Positions 43,993 to 54,701 of a stretch of DNA of 64,000 bases are shown here, one piece after another. The notes under the pieces were generated by a model. The model did not search any database. It was not told where the DNA came from and worked only from the letters and a program-made list of their open reading frames with translations. The stretch covers positions 278,468 through 342,467 of the forward strand of contig NZ_JAQSDA010000003.1 in NCBI RefSeq assembly GCF_029945685.1. Reading direction: 5' to 3'. Every line of letters starts with the position of its first letter. The stretch's first letter is position 1. The DNA comes from Polaromonas sp. (GTDB lineage Bacteria > Pseudomonadota > Gammaproteobacteria > Burkholderiales > Burkholderiaceae_C). The position numbers were made by a program, and so were the translations under genes.

Positions 43993-45902
43993 ATACCAAC
44001 GAATCTCCCCACCCCGGCGATGCGCCCGGACAGCCTCCAGCGGAGGTGACGCCGGTGCATGGACTGGCGGCCGAGCCTGTGCCGGCGCAGGATGCGGCGC
44101 CGGCATTGCCAGCGGAAACGCCCGGGGAGGAGCCGGTGCTGCAGGCCGCGCTGGAAGACGCGGGTCCGGGCCGTACCGGGGTGTCGGGCAAAGCGGCTGC
44201 ACGGTCCCTGCCGGAGACCCTGACGGCCGCGCGCGATGCGGCCGAGTTTGTCGCGCAATTGTTCGCCGATGTGAGTACGCCCGATCAGGCCGCGCCAATC
44301 GCTCCCGAGGTCCACGTGCCGCCGCCGGCCGACGAAACCGAGCAGGAAGACGCGGAAGGCGACGCTGCCGCCGCCGGGTCATCCGGCCAGGCGCCGGTGT
44401 CGGCGTTGCGCGACCTGCATGTCCTCATTCTCGGCCTGGGTGCTTCGGGGCTGGCCATGGCGCGCTGGTGCGTGCGCCAGGGTGCACGTGTCACGGTGGC
44501 CGATACCCGCGAGAGCCCGCCCCAGCTGACCAACTTGCTGGCCGATCTGCCCCAGGTCGCTTTCCGCGCCGGCGCTTTCGAGTCCGGTCTGGTCGAGGGC
44601 ACCGACATCCGCGCCGTCTTCAAGAGCCCGGGCCTGTCGCCTGTCGTGTTTGCTCCGGTCTGGCAGGCGGCGCAGGCCATCGGCCTGTGGACAGGCGGGG
44701 AGCTGGACCTGTTCGCCCGCGCCCTGCACGAGCTGCAGGGTGAACGCGCTTACGCCCCCAAGGTGCTGGCGATCACCGGCACGAACGGCAAGACCACCAC
44801 GACCGCGCTGACCGGCCAGCTGGTGGCCCATGGCGGCAAGACCGTGGCGGTGGCGGGAAACATCGGTCCCAACCTGCTGGACATGCTGGCCGGGCACCTC
44901 GATGCGGGCAGCCTGCCCGAGGTCTGGGTGCTGGAGCTGTCGAGCTTCCAGCTCGACGGTGTGCAGGGCTTCGAGCCCACCGCTGCCGCGGTGTTGAACC
45001 TGACGCAGGACCATCTGGACTGGCACGGCACCATGCAGGCCTACGGCGCGGCCAAGGCGCGCATCTTTGGCAGCCGGGGCCTGCTGGTGCTCAACCGTGA
45101 TGATGCGGCGGTCATGGCCATGCTGCCAGAACCGGTCCGCCTCAAGCTGCAGAAGCCGAAGTGGCGCGAGTATGTGAGCTTTGGGCTGGAGGCCCCGCAG
45201 CGGCCGGGTGACTATGGCATCGAAACCGTCAATGGCATGGCCTGGCTGGTGCGTGCCGCAGAGGCGGATGAAACGATCAAGCGCCGCAAGGACGAAGAAG
45301 TGGTGTTGTACATCCAGCGCCTGATGCCGGTCGAGGCCATGCGCCTGCGCGGCCGCCACAACGCCACCAACGCGCTGGCCGCGCTGGCGCTGGCCGGCAC
45401 GGCGGGCTGCACCATGGCTTCCATGCTGCACGGCTTGCGTGAATACACCGGCGAGCCGCACCGCGTGACGCCGGTTGCGGTGGTGCGCGACGTCGAGTAT
45501 TTTGACGACAGCAAGGGCACCAACGTGGGCGCCACCGTGGCGGCGCTGACTGGCCTGGGCGCCGAACGCAAGCTGGTCCTGATCGCCGGGGGGGAAGGCA
45601 AGGGGCAGGATTTTTCTCCGCTGGCCGCACCCGTGCGCCAGCATGCCAGGGCGGTCGTGCTGATCGGTCGCGATGCGCCGTTGATCCGTGCCGCGCTGGA
45701 GGGCACGGGTGTTCCGCTGCTCGATGCCGATTCCATGCAGACCGCCGTGGAACTGGCGGCCCGGCAGGCGCACACCGGCGATGCGGTGTTGATGTCGCCG
45801 GCCTGCGCGAGTTTTGACATGTTCGACAACTATGGGCACCGTGCTCAGGTGTTTTGCGACGCCGTGCAGGCGCTCGCCCAGGATGCGGGGGTACTGTCAT
45901 GA
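43989..45902 (+). CDS. murD: UDP-MurNAc-L-Ala:D-Glu ligase MurD with a ~140-residue N-terminal extension
   Basis: A 637-aa Mur ligase; the family is normally about 430-500 aa. Residues ~141-637 are Mur[21 protein letters not shown], the ATP site [42 protein letters not shown] and the late [14 protein letters not shown]. Residues 1-140 are Ala/Pro/Glu-rich and look disordered apart from one helix ([20 protein letters not shown]). An insertion at about [17 protein letters not shown] also lengthens the central domain. The ATG overlaps the mraY stop (ATGA), so the extended start fits the operon junction pattern. Confidence 0.93.
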   Translation: MNTNESPHPGDAPGQPPAEVTPVHGLAAEPVPAQDAAPALPAETPGEEPVLQAALEDAGPGRTGVSGKAAARSLPETLTAARDAAEFVAQLFADVSTPDQAAPIAPEVHVPPPADETEQEDAEGDAAAAGSSGQAPVSALRDLHVLILGLGASGLAMARWCVRQGARVTVADTRESPPQLTNLLADLPQVAFRAGAFESGLVEGTDIRAVFKSPGLSPVVFAPVWQAAQAIGLWTGGELDLFARALHELQGERAYAPKVLAITGTNGKTTTTALTGQLVAHGGKTVAVAGNIGPNLLDMLAGHLDAGSLPEVWVLELSSFQLDGVQGFEPTAAAVLNLTQDHLDWHGTMQAYGAAKARIFGSRGLLVLNRDDAAVMAMLPEPVRLKLQKPKWREYVSFGLEAPQRPGDYGIETVNGMAWLVRAAEADETIKRRKDEEVVLYIQRLMPVEAMRLRGRHNATNALAALALAGTAGCTMASMLHGLREYTGEPHRVTPVAVVRDVEYFDDSKGTNVGATVAALTGLGAERKLVLIAGGEGKGQDFSPLAAPVRQHARAVVLIGRDAPLIRAALEGTGVPLLDADSMQTAVELAARQAHTGDAVLMSPACASFDMFDNYGHRAQVFCDAVQALAQDAGVLS

Positions 45903-47152
45903 CGGTGGCCGCCCGTCTTTCCGGATGGTTCTCCAGCCTCGGCGGGGCAGCGCCCGAGGGGTTGCCAGTCCGGCTGGGCGGCCAGCGCCGCTCGCGTTCC
46001 GAATCGGCGCCGGTACGCATGTCGGGAGTGGACCAGGCGTTGATCTGGGTCACGGTGGCCCTGCTGGTCTGGGGCCTGGTCATGGTGTACTCCGCGTCCA
46101 TCGCCATGCCGGATAACCCGAAATTCTCGCGTTATGCACACACCCACTTCCTGCTGCGCCATGCGCTGTCGCTGGGGGTGGCCTTTGCCATTGCCCTGCT
46201 GACCTTCCAGGTGCCGGTCTCGACCTGGGAAAAAATCGCTCCCTGGCTGTTCGTGGCCTCGCTGGTGATGTTGATGCTGGTGCTGATTCCCTTCATCGGC
46301 AAGGGCGTCAATGGCGCGCGCCGCTGGATCTCGCTGGGCTTCATGAACTTCCAGCCCTCGGAGCTCGCGAAGTTTGCGGTGCTGCTGTATGCCGCCGACT
46401 ACATGGTGCGCAAGATGGAGGTCAAGGAGCGCTTTTTCCGCGCCGTCATGCCGATGGCCGTTGCGATTGGCATTGTGGGGTTGTTGTTGCTCGCCGAACC
46501 GGACATGGGCGCCTTCATGGTCATCTCCGTGATCGCCATGGGCATACTTTTCCTCGGCGGTGTCAATGCCCGCATGTTTTTTGTCATCGCCACCGTGGTG
46601 GTGATCGCCTTTGCCCTGATGGTGATGCTCAGCGACTGGCGGCGTGAGCGCATTTTTGCCTACCTGGACCCGTGGAGTGACAAGTACGCGCTGGGCAAGG
46701 GCTACCAGCTCTCGCATTCGCTGATTGCCTTTGGGCGCGGCGAGATTTTCGGCGTGGGCCTGGGCGGCAGCATCGAAAAACTGCACTGGCTGCCGGAAGC
46801 CCACACCGACTTCCTGCTGGCCGTGATCGGCGAGGAGTTCGGCTTCCTTGGCGTGTTGTGTGTCATCGGCGCCTTCATGTGGATGACTCGCCGCATCATG
46901 CACATCGGCCGCCAGTCGATTGCGCTGGACCGCCTGTTTGCCGGCCTGGTCGCGCAGGGTGTGGGCATCTGGATCGGCTTCCAGGCCTTCATCAACATGG
47001 GCGTGAACCTCGGCGCCTTGCCGACCAAGGGCCTCACCCTGCCGCTCATGAGTTACGGCGGCTCGGCGATTCTGATGAACCTGATCTCTCTCGCGGTGGT
47101 GCTGCGGATTGATTATGAAAACAGGCTTTTGATGCGCGGAGGCCGCGCATGA
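45899..47152 (+). CDS. ftsW: Septal peptidoglycan glycosyltransferase FtsW
   Basis: A 417-aa SEDS-family polytopic membrane protein that polymerises lipid II with FtsI. Ten TM segments follow a ~40-residue cytoplasmic N-terminus ([20 protein letters not shown]). SEDS motifs: [53 protein letters not shown], and [22 protein letters not shown] near the end. The ATG overlaps the murD stop (ATGA); its own stop overlaps the next ATG (ATGA). Confidence 0.95.
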   Translation: MTVAARLSGWFSSLGGAAPEGLPVRLGGQRRSRSESAPVRMSGVDQALIWVTVALLVWGLVMVYSASIAMPDNPKFSRYAHTHFLLRHALSLGVAFAIALLTFQVPVSTWEKIAPWLFVASLVMLMLVLIPFIGKGVNGARRWISLGFMNFQPSELAKFAVLLYAADYMVRKMEVKERFFRAVMPMAVAIGIVGLLLLAEPDMGAFMVISVIAMGILFLGGVNARMFFVIATVVVIAFALMVMLSDWRRERIFAYLDPWSDKYALGKGYQLSHSLIAFGRGEIFGVGLGGSIEKLHWLPEAHTDFLLAVIGEEFGFLGVLCVIGAFMWMTRRIMHIGRQSIALDRLFAGLVAQGVGIWIGFQAFINMGVNLGALPTKGLTLPLMSYGGSAILMNLISLAVVLRIDYENRLLMRGGRA

Positions 47153-47349
47153 AAAGCCTGTTTCACCAAAACTGGCTCGGCGCGCAGCGCCCCAAGGCGC
47201 AAAGCGGCTTGGTTGATGCGCGGAGGGCGACCATGAGCTACCTGGCGAGGGGCCCCATCTTGATGGGGATCGACAGTAAAGCGAATGGGATGCGTTGCCG
47301 ACGCCTGACGGGGCGCATTGTGCTGAAGTGCCGGAGGCAACAAGCATGA
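47149..47349 (+). CDS. 66-codon ORF exactly filling the ftsW-murG gap (unknown basic protein)
   Basis: A 66-aa Arg/Lys-rich product that I do not recognise (it begins [20 protein letters not shown] and ends [15 protein letters not shown]). Its ATG overlaps the ftsW stop and its stop overlaps the murG start, both as ATGA, the same coupling used by the real genes around it. This placement is the main support. Against it, no family is known to me and the internal CGCGCAGCGCCCCAAGGCGC stretch is repeat-like, so it could be an inserted element kept open in frame to preserve coupling. Confidence 0.4.
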   Translation: MKSLFHQNWLGAQRPKAQSGLVDARRATMSYLARGPILMGIDSKANGMRCRRLTGRIVLKCRRQQA

Positions 47350-48431
47350 GCGATATCAGCAAATGCGCGCTCGTCATGGCTGGTGGCACCGGTGGCCACA
47401 TCTTTCCGGGCCTGGCCGTGGCCGAGGCGCTGCGTGAGCGTGGCTGGCGTGTGCACTGGCTGGGTGGCAGGGGCACAGCCGACCATCCCAGCATGGAGAG
47501 CCAGCTGGTGCCGCCGCGCGGTTTTCCCTTTGAGAGCATTGAGTTTTCGGGTGTGCGCGGCAAGGGCGTGGCCACGCTGGCCCTGTTGCCGCTGCGCCTG
47601 CTCAAGGCCTTCTGGCAAAGCATGGCCGTCGTGCGCCGCGTCAGGCCCGACGTGGTCGTGGGGCTGGGCGGCTACATCGCCTTTCCGGCCGGCCTGATGA
47701 GTGTGCTGCTGGGCAAACCGTTGGTGCTGCATGAGCAGAACTCGGTTGCCGGGCTCGTCAACAAGGTACTGGCGGGTGTGGCCGACCGGGTCTTCACGGC
47801 TTTCCCCGGCGTGCTGAAAAACGCGGCCTGGGTCGGCAACCCCCTGCGCCCGGCCTTCACCCAGCAGCCCGACCCGGCGGCCCGGTTTGCCGGTCGCCGC
47901 GGGCCTTTGAGGTTGCTGGTGGTCGGTGGCAGTCTGGGCGCGCAGGCGCTGAACCGCATCGTGCCGCAGGCCCTGGCCCTGATACCCGAGGCGCAGCGTC
48001 CCCAGGTCATTCACCAGAGCGGCGCCAGGCAAATCGAGGCGCTGCGCGAAAACTACCGCGCCGCCGGCGTGCAGGCCGAACTCACCCCCTTCATCAATGA
48101 CACGGCCCGGGCGTTCGCCGAGGCCGACCTGGTGGTCTGCCGCGCCGGTGCCAGCACCGTCACTGAAATTGCGGCCATCGGCGCCGCGGCGCTGTTCGTG
48201 CCGTTTCCGGCTGCGGTGGACGACCACCAGACCAGCAACGCCGCCTTTCTCGTGGACAACGGCGGCGGCTGGCTGGTGCAGCAGCGCGACCTGACACCCG
48301 AATTTCTGGCAGACATGCTACAAAAAACAGAGCGGCTAGCGCTTTTGCAGCGCGCGCTGCAGGCCAAAAAGATGCAAAAAACCGATGCCACCGCCAATGT
48401 GGTGGCCGCCTGCGAGGAGCTGGCGACATGA
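47346..48431 (+). CDS. murG: UDP-GlcNAc:lipid I GlcNAc transferase MurG
   Basis: A 361-aa peripheral membrane glycosyltransferase that makes lipid [21 protein letters not shown] (G-loop), [42 protein letters not shown] (second G-loop) and [15 protein letters not shown] are the family motifs. Residues ~323-343 ([20 protein letters not shown]) derive from an R1 repeat and replace the usual helix before the C-terminal PDATERV-like segment. It overlaps murC by 4 bases. Confidence 0.96.
   Translation: MSDISKCALVMAGGTGGHIFPGLAVAEALRERGWRVHWLGGRGTADHPSMESQLVPPRGFPFESIEFSGVRGKGVATLALLPLRLLKAFWQSMAVVRRVRPDVVVGLGGYIAFPAGLMSVLLGKPLVLHEQNSVAGLVNKVLAGVADRVFTAFPGVLKNAAWVGNPLRPAFTQQPDPAARFAGRRGPLRLLVVGGSLGAQALNRIVPQALALIPEAQRPQVIHQSGARQIEALRENYRAAGVQAELTPFINDTARAFAEADLVVCRAGASTVTEIAAIGAAALFVPFPAAVDDHQTSNAAFLVDNGGGWLVQQRDLTPEFLADMLQKTERLALLQRALQAKKMQKTDATANVVAACEELAT
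48315..48358 (-). repeat. R1 repeat copy inside murG
   Basis: Contains the exact 17-base core GCTACAAAAAACAGAGC (48317-48333) shared with murC and aroE, then GCGC. In the gene it codes [12 protein letters not shown]. The distal end has diverged. Confidence 0.8.
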
Positions 48432-49861
48432 AACACGCGATCAAACACATTCACTTCATCGGCCTGGGCGGCTCCGGCATGTCCGGCATTGCCGAGGTTC
48501 TGCACAACCTCGGTTACGTGATCTCCGGCTCCGACCTGTCCGACAGTGCCACCTTGCGACGCCTGGCCGGGCTGGGCATCCAGACCTTTGTCGGGCATGC
48601 CGCGGACAACCTGGCCAGCGTTGACGCGGTGGTCACCTCCACGGCGGTCAAGCCGGACAACCCGGAGGTGCTGGCGGCGCGCGAAAAACGCATTCCGGTG
48701 GTGCCGCGTGCGCTGATGCTGGCCGAGCTGATGCGCCTGAAGCAGGGCATTGCGATTGCCGGCACCCACGGCAAGACCACCACCACCAGCCTGGTCGCCA
48801 GCGTGCTGGCCGAAGGCGGGCTGGATCCAACCTTTGTGATCGGCGGGCGGCTCAACAGCGCCGGCGCCAATGCCCGGCTGGGTTCGGGCGACTACATCGT
48901 GGTCGAGGCCGACGAGTCGGACGCCTCCTTCCTCAACCTGTTGCCAGTGATGGCGGTGGTGACCAACATCGATGCCGACCACATGGAAACCTATGGCCAC
49001 GACTTCGGCAACCTGAAGAAGGCCTTCATTGATTTTCTGCACCGCATGCCGTTTTACGGCACGGCGATCCTGTGCACCGACGATGCGGCCGTGCGCGAGA
49101 TCGTGCCGCAGATGTCCTGCCCCATTACCAGTTACGGCTTTGGTGAAGACGCGCAGGTGCGCGCGGTGAACGTGAAAGCCGTCGGCGGGCAGATGCACTT
49201 CACGGTGCAGCGGCGCAACGGCGTGATTCTTGCCGACATGCCGGTGGTGCTCAACCTTCCTGGCGAGCACAACGTGCTCAATGCCCTGTCGGCCATCGCC
49301 ATCGCGGTGGAACTCAACATCCCCGACGCCGCGGTGCAGAAGGCACTGGCCGAATTCAAGGGCGTGGGCCGGCGCTTCCAGCATTACGGCGACGTGCCGG
49401 CACCGGCCGGCGGCAGTTTTACCGTGATCGATGACTACGGCCACCACCCGGTCGAGATGGCCGCCACGCTGGCGGCAGCGCGCGGCGCCTACCCGGGCCG
49501 GCGCCTGGTGCTGGCCTTCCAGCCGCACCGCTTCACCCGCACGCGTGACTGCTTCGAAGATTTTGTGAAAGTCATCGGCCAGGCCGACAGCGTGCTGCTG
49601 TCCGAGGTCTACGCCGCCGGCGAGGCGCCGATTGTGGCGGCCGACGGCCGTTCGCTGGCGCGCGCGCTGCGGGTGGCCGGCAAGGTCGAGCCGGTGTTTG
49701 TTGACGACATCGAGGCCATGCCGCAGGCGATTGCCGACAACGCCCTCGATGGCGACGTGGTGCTGTGCATGGGGGCCGGCACGATTGGTGCGGTGCCCGG
49801 CAAGGTCGTCGATTTGCTACAAAAAACAGAGCGTTCTGCGCAGGAAGGACAAGGGCTGTGA
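48428..49861 (+). CDS. murC: UDP-MurNAc:L-Ala ligase MurC
   Basis: A 477-aa Mur ligase that adds the first amino acid of the stem peptide. [20 protein letters not shown] at the N-terminus, ATP site [36 protein letters not shown] with [12 protein letters not shown], and [18 protein letters not shown] are diagnostic. The last ~15 residues ([16 protein letters not shown]) are coded by an R1 repeat, so the C-terminus differs from the family end near [14 protein letters not shown]. The stop overlaps the ddlB start (GTGA). Confidence 0.96.
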   Translation: MKHAIKHIHFIGLGGSGMSGIAEVLHNLGYVISGSDLSDSATLRRLAGLGIQTFVGHAADNLASVDAVVTSTAVKPDNPEVLAAREKRIPVVPRALMLAELMRLKQGIAIAGTHGKTTTTSLVASVLAEGGLDPTFVIGGRLNSAGANARLGSGDYIVVEADESDASFLNLLPVMAVVTNIDADHMETYGHDFGNLKKAFIDFLHRMPFYGTAILCTDDAAVREIVPQMSCPITSYGFGEDAQVRAVNVKAVGGQMHFTVQRRNGVILADMPVVLNLPGEHNVLNALSAIAIAVELNIPDAAVQKALAEFKGVGRRFQHYGDVPAPAGGSFTVIDDYGHHPVEMAATLAAARGAYPGRRLVLAFQPHRFTRTRDCFEDFVKVIGQADSVLLSEVYAAGEAPIVAADGRSLARALRVAGKVEPVFVDDIEAMPQAIADNALDGDVVLCMGAGTIGAVPGKVVDLLQKTERSAQEGQGL

Positions 49862-49864
49862 GCC
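49814..49864 (-). repeat. R1 repeat forming the murC-ddlB junction
   Basis: Contains the 17-base core at 49816-49832, then CTGCGCAGGAAGGACAAGGG and CTGTGAGCC. The repeat supplies the last codons and stop of murC and the GTG start codon of ddlB. Confidence 0.85.
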
Positions 49865-50835
49865 TGAAAGACTCCCCATTTGGCAAGGTGGCGGTGCTGC
49901 TGGGTGGGCACTCGGCCGAGCGCGAGGTGTCGCTGATGTCGGGCCGCGGGGTGCTGGAGGCGCTGCGTTCGCGCGGCGTCGACGCCCACGCCTTCGACCC
50001 GGCAGAGCGTGAGCTCGGCGAGCTCAAGCGCGAGAACTTTGACCGCTGCTTCATTGCGTTGCACGGTCGCTTTGGTGAAGACGGCACGGTGCAGGGCGCG
50101 CTCGAGCTGATGGGCATTCCCTACACCGGCTCTGGCGTGATGGCGTCGAGCATCGCCATCGACAAGGTCATGACCAAGCGCATCTGGCTGGCCGAGGGCC
50201 TGGCAACCCCGAAATACCTGTTGCTGCGTCGGGGCGCCTTTGAGCGCCAGCAGGTGATTGCCGTCCCCGACGACCTGGGGCTGCCGCTGATCGTCAAGCC
50301 GGCGCGCGAGGGTTCCTCCATCGGCGTGGTCAAGGTGGCCGGCTATTCCGGCATGGTCGACGCGGTGGAGCAGGCGGCGCAAATGGATGCCGACGTGTTG
50401 TGCGAACAGTTCATCAGTGGTGACGAGGTGACCTGCCCGGTGCTGGGAACGGGGGATGGCGCGCGGGCCCTGCCGGTGATCCGCATCGTGGCGCCCGAGG
50501 GCAACTACGACTACCAGAACAAGTACTTCACCGACACCACGCAGTACCTGGTGCCCTGCGGGCTGCCGGTGGGCGAGGAAGCGGCGATCCAGGCGCTGGT
50601 GCTCAAGGCCTACCGCCTGCTGGGCTGCCGCGGCTGGGGCCGCCTTGATGTGATGATCGACGGCAAGACCCGCCAGCCCTACCTGCTGGAGATCAACACC
50701 TCGCCCGGCATGACCGGCCACTCGCTGGTGCCGATGTCGGCACGCGCGGCCGGCATCAGTTATGAAGACCTGTGCCTGGACGTGCTGCGTACGGCCAGCC
50801 TGGACAACCCGAGAACACAGGGAGGCGCTGCGTGA
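49858..50835 (+). CDS. ddlB: D-alanine-D-alanine ligase
   Basis: A 325-aa ATP-grasp ligase making D-Ala-D-Ala. [71 protein letters not shown] and the end [18 protein letters not shown] are family motifs. The start is GTG 49858, overlapping the murC stop (GTGA) and lying inside an R1 repeat. The possible Shine-Dalgarno, AGGAAGGA (about 49841-49848), is also contributed by the repeat. The stop overlaps the ftsQ start. Confidence 0.95.
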   Translation: MSLKDSPFGKVAVLLGGHSAEREVSLMSGRGVLEALRSRGVDAHAFDPAERELGELKRENFDRCFIALHGRFGEDGTVQGALELMGIPYTGSGVMASSIAIDKVMTKRIWLAEGLATPKYLLLRRGAFERQQVIAVPDDLGLPLIVKPAREGSSIGVVKVAGYSGMVDAVEQAAQMDADVLCEQFISGDEVTCPVLGTGDGARALPVIRIVAPEGNYDYQNKYFTDTTQYLVPCGLPVGEEAAIQALVLKAYRLLGCRGWGRLDVMIDGKTRQPYLLEINTSPGMTGHSLVPMSARAAGISYEDLCLDVLRTASLDNPRTQGGAA

Positions 50836-51623
50836 GCCAAACCCTGCCTGTCCCGCTGGACGTCAAGCTCATGAACACCACATCGCTGGTGCTGGGGCTG
50901 GCGTTTGCGGGCATGCTGGTGACCTTCGGGGTGTCGTGGCTGCTGCAGCAGAACCTGTTTCGCCTCACCGCCATCCGGGTTGGCGGTGACCTCGGTCACA
51001 ACAACGCGGTCACGCTGCGCGCCAATGTCGTGCCCAAGCTGACGGGCAATTTTTTCACCGCCGATCTGGTCCGCACGCAAGCGGCATTCGAGAGTGTCCC
51101 CTGGGTGCGCAAGGCGGTGGTGCAACGCGAGTTTCCCAACCGGCTGCGGGTCGTGCTGCAGGAACACCAGGCCATCGCCTTCTGGGGTCTGGAGGGTGAC
51201 GCCCGCCTGGTCAACAGCTACGGCGAGGTGTTCGAGGCCAACCAGGGCGACGTCGAGGCCGAGGATCTGCCGCTGCTCAACGGACCGCAGGGCCAGGCCG
51301 CACTGGTGCTGGCGGGTTACCGCCGGCTGGCCCCGGTATTCGAAAAAATGGACACCCGACTGGAGTTGCTGGAGCTGACGGCCCGCGGCAGCTGGCGGGC
51401 CAGGCTCGAGGACGGCGTGGTCATCGAGCTGGGGCTGGGCTCCCCCGACGAGATCCACAGCCGTGCCGAGCGATTCGCCGCCACGCTGACACAGGTGTCC
51501 AGCAGGTTCGGCCGCAACCTCGAGTCGGCCGACCTGCGTTACAGCAACGGGTATGCACTCAAGCTCCGAGGCGTCACCACCACGGTGTTGGGCGGCAAAG
51601 AGGACAGGAAAGCAAAAAGGTAA
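50832..51623 (+). CDS. ftsQ: Cell division protein FtsQ
   Basis: A 263-aa bitopic protein linking early and late divisome parts. A short cytoplasmic N-terminus, one TM (residues ~16-38), then the POTRA domain ([12 protein letters not shown] ... [20 protein letters not shown]) and the FtsQ beta domain ([31 protein letters not shown]). The start is GTG 50832 overlapping the ddlB stop (GTGA); the frame is open 20 codons further up inside ddlB. It ends 4 bp before ftsA. Confidence 0.94.
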   Translation: MSQTLPVPLDVKLMNTTSLVLGLAFAGMLVTFGVSWLLQQNLFRLTAIRVGGDLGHNNAVTLRANVVPKLTGNFFTADLVRTQAAFESVPWVRKAVVQREFPNRLRVVLQEHQAIAFWGLEGDARLVNSYGEVFEANQGDVEAEDLPLLNGPQGQAALVLAGYRRLAPVFEKMDTRLELLELTARGSWRARLEDGVVIELGLGSPDEIHSRAERFAATLTQVSSRFGRNLESADLRYSNGYALKLRGVTTTVLGGKEDRKAKR

Positions 51624-51627
51624 AGAT

Positions 51628-52857
51628 ATGGCGAAAGAATACAAAGATCTCGTGGTGGGGCTGGACATCGGGACCAGCAAGGTCATGGCGGTGGTGGCCG
51701 AGGTCCTGCCCGGCGGCGAGCTCAAGCTCGCCGGCCTGGGCATCGCCTACAGCAACGGGCTCAAGCGCGGCGTGGTGGTCAACATCGACGCCACGGTGCA
51801 GAGCATCCAGCAGGCGCTCAAGGAAGCCGAACTGATGGCCGACTGCAAGATCGCGCGGGTGTACACCGGCATCACCGGCAGCCATATCCGCGGCATCAAC
51901 TCCAGCGGCATGGTGGCGGTCAAGGACAAGGAAGTCACGCAGGCCGACGTGGCCCGCGTGATCGAGACCGCCAAGGCCATCAACATCTCCACCGACCAGC
52001 GCCTGCTGCTGGTCGAACCGCAGGAGTTTGTCATCGACGGCCAGGACGTGCGCGAACCGATCGGCATGAGCGGCATCCGGCTGGAGGCCAAGGTGCACAT
52101 CGTGACCGGCGCGCAAAGCGCGGCTGAAAACATCATCAAGTGTGTGCGGCGCTGCGGCCTTGAAGTGGACCAGCTGATGCTCAACCCGCTGGCCTCCAGC
52201 CTCTCGGTGCTCAGCCGCGACGAGCAGGAGCTCGGTGTGGCCCTGGTCGACATCGGCGCCGGCACCACCGACGTGGCGATTTTCACCGGCGGTGCGATCC
52301 GCCACACGGCCGTGATTCCGATTGCCGGCGACCTGATCACCAGTGACATCGCGATGGCGCTGCGCACCCCGACCAAGGACGCCGAGGACATCAAGGTCGA
52401 AAGCGGTTTTGCCAAGCAGCTGCTGGCCGACCCGGACCAGCAGGTGGAAGTGCCCGGCCTGGGCGACCGCGGTCCGCGCATGCTGTCCAAACAGGCGCTG
52501 GCCGGCGTGATCGAGCCGCGCATCGAGGAAATTTTCTCGCTGGTGCAGCAGGTCATCCGCGAGTCGGGTTACGAGGAGGTGCTGTCGTCCGGCATCGTGA
52601 TCACCGGCGGCAGCGCGGTCATGCCGGGCATGGTCGAACTCGGTGAAGACATTTTTCTCAAGCCGGTGCGGCGCGGCATCCCGCGCTATTCCAGCGCGCT
52701 GTCGGACATGGTGGCCCAGCCGCGTGCCGCTACCGTCATGGGGCTGCTTGAGGAAGCCCGGCTGGCACGCATGCGCGGGCACCGGGTCGCGCAGAAGGCG
52801 GGCAGTGTTCACAACGCTTTTGGCCGGGTCAAGGACTGGCTGGTGGGGAACTTCTGA
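51628..52857 (+). CDS. ftsA: Cell division protein FtsA
   Basis: A 409-aa actin-like ATPase that tethers FtsZ to the membrane. VVGLDIGTSKVMAVVAEV (phosphate 1), VALVDIGAGTTDVAIFTGG (phosphate 2), and SGIVITGGSAVMPGMVELGE (adenosine) are the ATP motifs. The SHS2-like 1C domain follows VYTGITGSHIRGIN. The C-terminal amphipathic helix FGRVKDWLVGNF is the membrane target sequence. It is 4 bp after ftsQ. Confidence 0.96.
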   Translation: MAKEYKDLVVGLDIGTSKVMAVVAEVLPGGELKLAGLGIAYSNGLKRGVVVNIDATVQSIQQALKEAELMADCKIARVYTGITGSHIRGINSSGMVAVKDKEVTQADVARVIETAKAINISTDQRLLLVEPQEFVIDGQDVREPIGMSGIRLEAKVHIVTGAQSAAENIIKCVRRCGLEVDQLMLNPLASSLSVLSRDEQELGVALVDIGAGTTDVAIFTGGAIRHTAVIPIAGDLITSDIAMALRTPTKDAEDIKVESGFAKQLLADPDQQVEVPGLGDRGPRMLSKQALAGVIEPRIEEIFSLVQQVIRESGYEEVLSSGIVITGGSAVMPGMVELGEDIFLKPVRRGIPRYSSALSDMVAQPRAATVMGLLEEARLARMRGHRVAQKAGSVHNAFGRVKDWLVGNF

Positions 52858-53002
52858 TGAAAAAATTTCCGGCTTTTATCTGGCGGAGTCTGCGCTGCAG
52901 CCACTCGGGGGGCGCCGATCCCCCTGCGTGAGGGTGCTTGCTCCTGAAAAGAAACGAATAAAAAATTTTTTGGCAACTGCAACATATGGATAGGAGGCTC
53001 AC
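52858..53002 (+). promoter_or_regulatory. ftsA-ftsZ gap with strong ribosome-binding site
   Basis: A 145-nt spacer, unusual in a cluster with mostly overlapping genes. TAGGAGG (52991-52997) is the strongest Shine-Dalgarno in the cluster and fits the need for high FtsZ. TTGGCA near 52971 and the AT-rich run AATAAAAAATTTTTT (about 52957-52971) may belong to an internal promoter, but no confident -10 is seen. Confidence 0.45.
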
Positions 53003-54235
53003 ATGAGCATCGAAATGATTGAAATCGAAGAGTTCAACCAGGGCACGCAGATCAAGGTGATCGGTGTGGGTGGCGGCGGCGGTAACGCGGTCGAACACAT
53101 GATTGAACGCAACGTCCAGGGCGTGGAGTTCATCTGCGCCAACACCGACGCGCAGGCGCTCGGCCGCGGCAGCGCCCACAAGCAGATCCAGCTCGGCGGC
53201 AGCGGCCTGGGTGCAGGCAGCAAGCCCGAGAAGGGCCGTGACGCGGCCGAGATGGCGGTGGACGACATCCGCGCCGCCATCGCCGGTGCGCACATGCTGT
53301 TCATCACTGCCGGCATGGGCGGCGGCACCGGCACCGGCGCCGCGCCGGTGATTGCACGCATTGCGAAAGAAATGGGCATCCTCACCGTCGGTGTGGTGAC
53401 CAAGCCTTTCGAGTTCGAGGGCGGACGCCGCATGACCAATGCCGACCTCGGCCTGGCCGAGCTGGAGGCCAATGTCGATTCGCTGATCGTGGTTCTCAAC
53501 GAGAAACTCCTCGAAGTACTGGGTGACGACGTGACGCAGGACGAGGCCTTTGCCCATGCCAACGATGTGCTGAAAAACGCGGTGGGCGGCATTGCCGAGA
53601 TCATCAATGTGCCCGGCCATGTGAACGTTGACTTCGAAGACGTGCGCACCGTGATGGGTGAGCCCGGCAAGGCCATGATGGGCACGGCCCGCGCCAACGG
53701 CCCGGACCGCGCACGCATCGCCGCCGAACAGGCCGTCGCCTGCCCGTTGCTCGAAGGCATTGACCTGTCGGGGGCCAAGGGTGTGCTGGTGTTGATCAGC
53801 GCCGCCAAGGGTTCGCTCAAGCTCAACGAGTCCAAGCTCGCGATGAACACCATCCGCGCCTACGCCTCACCCGATGCGCATGTGATCTACGGTACGGCCT
53901 ACGACGACGACCTCGGCGAGGACATCCGCGTCACGGTGGTCGCCACCGGCCTGAGCCGCCAGGGCATGCGCCGCACGGCGCCTCCGCTGCAGGTGCTGCG
54001 TACCGGCACGGACAACATGCCGGTGCTCAACATGGCGCTCGGCGGCGCCACCGTCAGCGGTTCCCACCCGGGCGGCAGCAGCATGGGTTCGGCGCAGACC
54101 GATTACGGCAACATGGCGGTCCCCAGCGTGTGGCGCACGAACCGCACGCAGGCGGCGGCCAAGGTCGATGCGCTGGCGTCGGGCGGCATGGACGACTTCG
54201 AGATTCCGGCGTTCCTGCGCAAGCAGGCGGACTGA
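53003..54235 (+). CDS. ftsZ: Cell division GTPase FtsZ
   Basis: A 410-aa tubulin-like GTPase that forms the division ring. IKVIGVGGGGGNAVEHMIER, NTDAQAL, the tubulin signature GMGGGTGTGAAPVIARIAKE, GRRMTNADLG, and the synergy-loop NVDFEDVRTVMGEPGKAMMG are present. A variable linker (~320-395) leads to the conserved C-terminal peptide DDFEIPAFLRKQAD that binds FtsA/ZipA. lpxC follows after a 466-nt gap largely filled by an R3 repeat. Confidence 0.97.
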   Translation: MSIEMIEIEEFNQGTQIKVIGVGGGGGNAVEHMIERNVQGVEFICANTDAQALGRGSAHKQIQLGGSGLGAGSKPEKGRDAAEMAVDDIRAAIAGAHMLFITAGMGGGTGTGAAPVIARIAKEMGILTVGVVTKPFEFEGGRRMTNADLGLAELEANVDSLIVVLNEKLLEVLGDDVTQDEAFAHANDVLKNAVGGIAEIINVPGHVNVDFEDVRTVMGEPGKAMMGTARANGPDRARIAAEQAVACPLLEGIDLSGAKGVLVLISAAKGSLKLNESKLAMNTIRAYASPDAHVIYGTAYDDDLGEDIRVTVVATGLSRQGMRRTAPPLQVLRTGTDNMPVLNMALGGATVSGSHPGGSSMGSAQTDYGNMAVPSVWRTNRTQAAAKVDALASGGMDDFEIPAFLRKQAD

Positions 54236-54298
54236 TCTCGGGTTCAAAGTCCGAGGCGTTACGCTGCGCCTGTGGTTCGCCCTGGGCAGTGGGCGTGA

Positions 54299-54632
54299 CT
54301 CCCCACTCCCACCCCTAACCCCTCCCTCGCCCCGCTGGGCGATGGAGGGGGACTTCATTTGGTTGCGTGTGCTGCAAGCACGTGCAAACATGACGGCCAA
54401 GTTCTCCGACTTGACGTGCTGCGCGTCATGTATTCCCGCACCCGAATCCGCTCCCGCTTTCATCCCCCACCGCATGTCGCCCGCAGCGAAGCGGAGGGAC
54501 CCAGACCATCGGGTCGCCTTTCTTTTCCTTGGGTTTCTTTGGCGAAGCAAAGAAAAGTAAGTCGCCCGCCGGGGCGAGTCCCGGCTTGCAGGCACACCGC
54601 AGCAGCTTGGGCTACAGAAGGCTTGTACAGGG
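54299..54632 (-). repeat. R3 long dispersed repeat, copy 2 (ftsZ-lpxC gap)
   Basis: Read on the minus strand it starts CCTGTACAAGCC, carries the CTTTTCTTTGC / GCAAAGAAAAG-type inverted pair, AAAGGCGACCCGATGGTCTG, GTCATGTTTGCACGTGC and ends GGGAGTGGGGA. It is collinear with 63557-63988. The gap 54236-54701 holds no gene. Confidence 0.8.
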
Positions 54633-54689
54633 ACGGCCCGGACGATTACCCGTATAACCGTGCTTTACCAACGGTTCACCCTCCCCACT

Positions 54690-54695
54690 TAAAAT
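54690..54695 (+). promoter_or_regulatory. lpxC: Putative -10 element (TAAAAT) for lpxC
   Basis: TAAAAT ends 6 nt before the lpxC ATG at 54702. The AAGG in between is too close to act as a normal Shine-Dalgarno, so a leaderless transcript separate from ftsZ is plausible. Confidence 0.45.
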
Positions 54696-54701
54696 AAGGC
54701 C

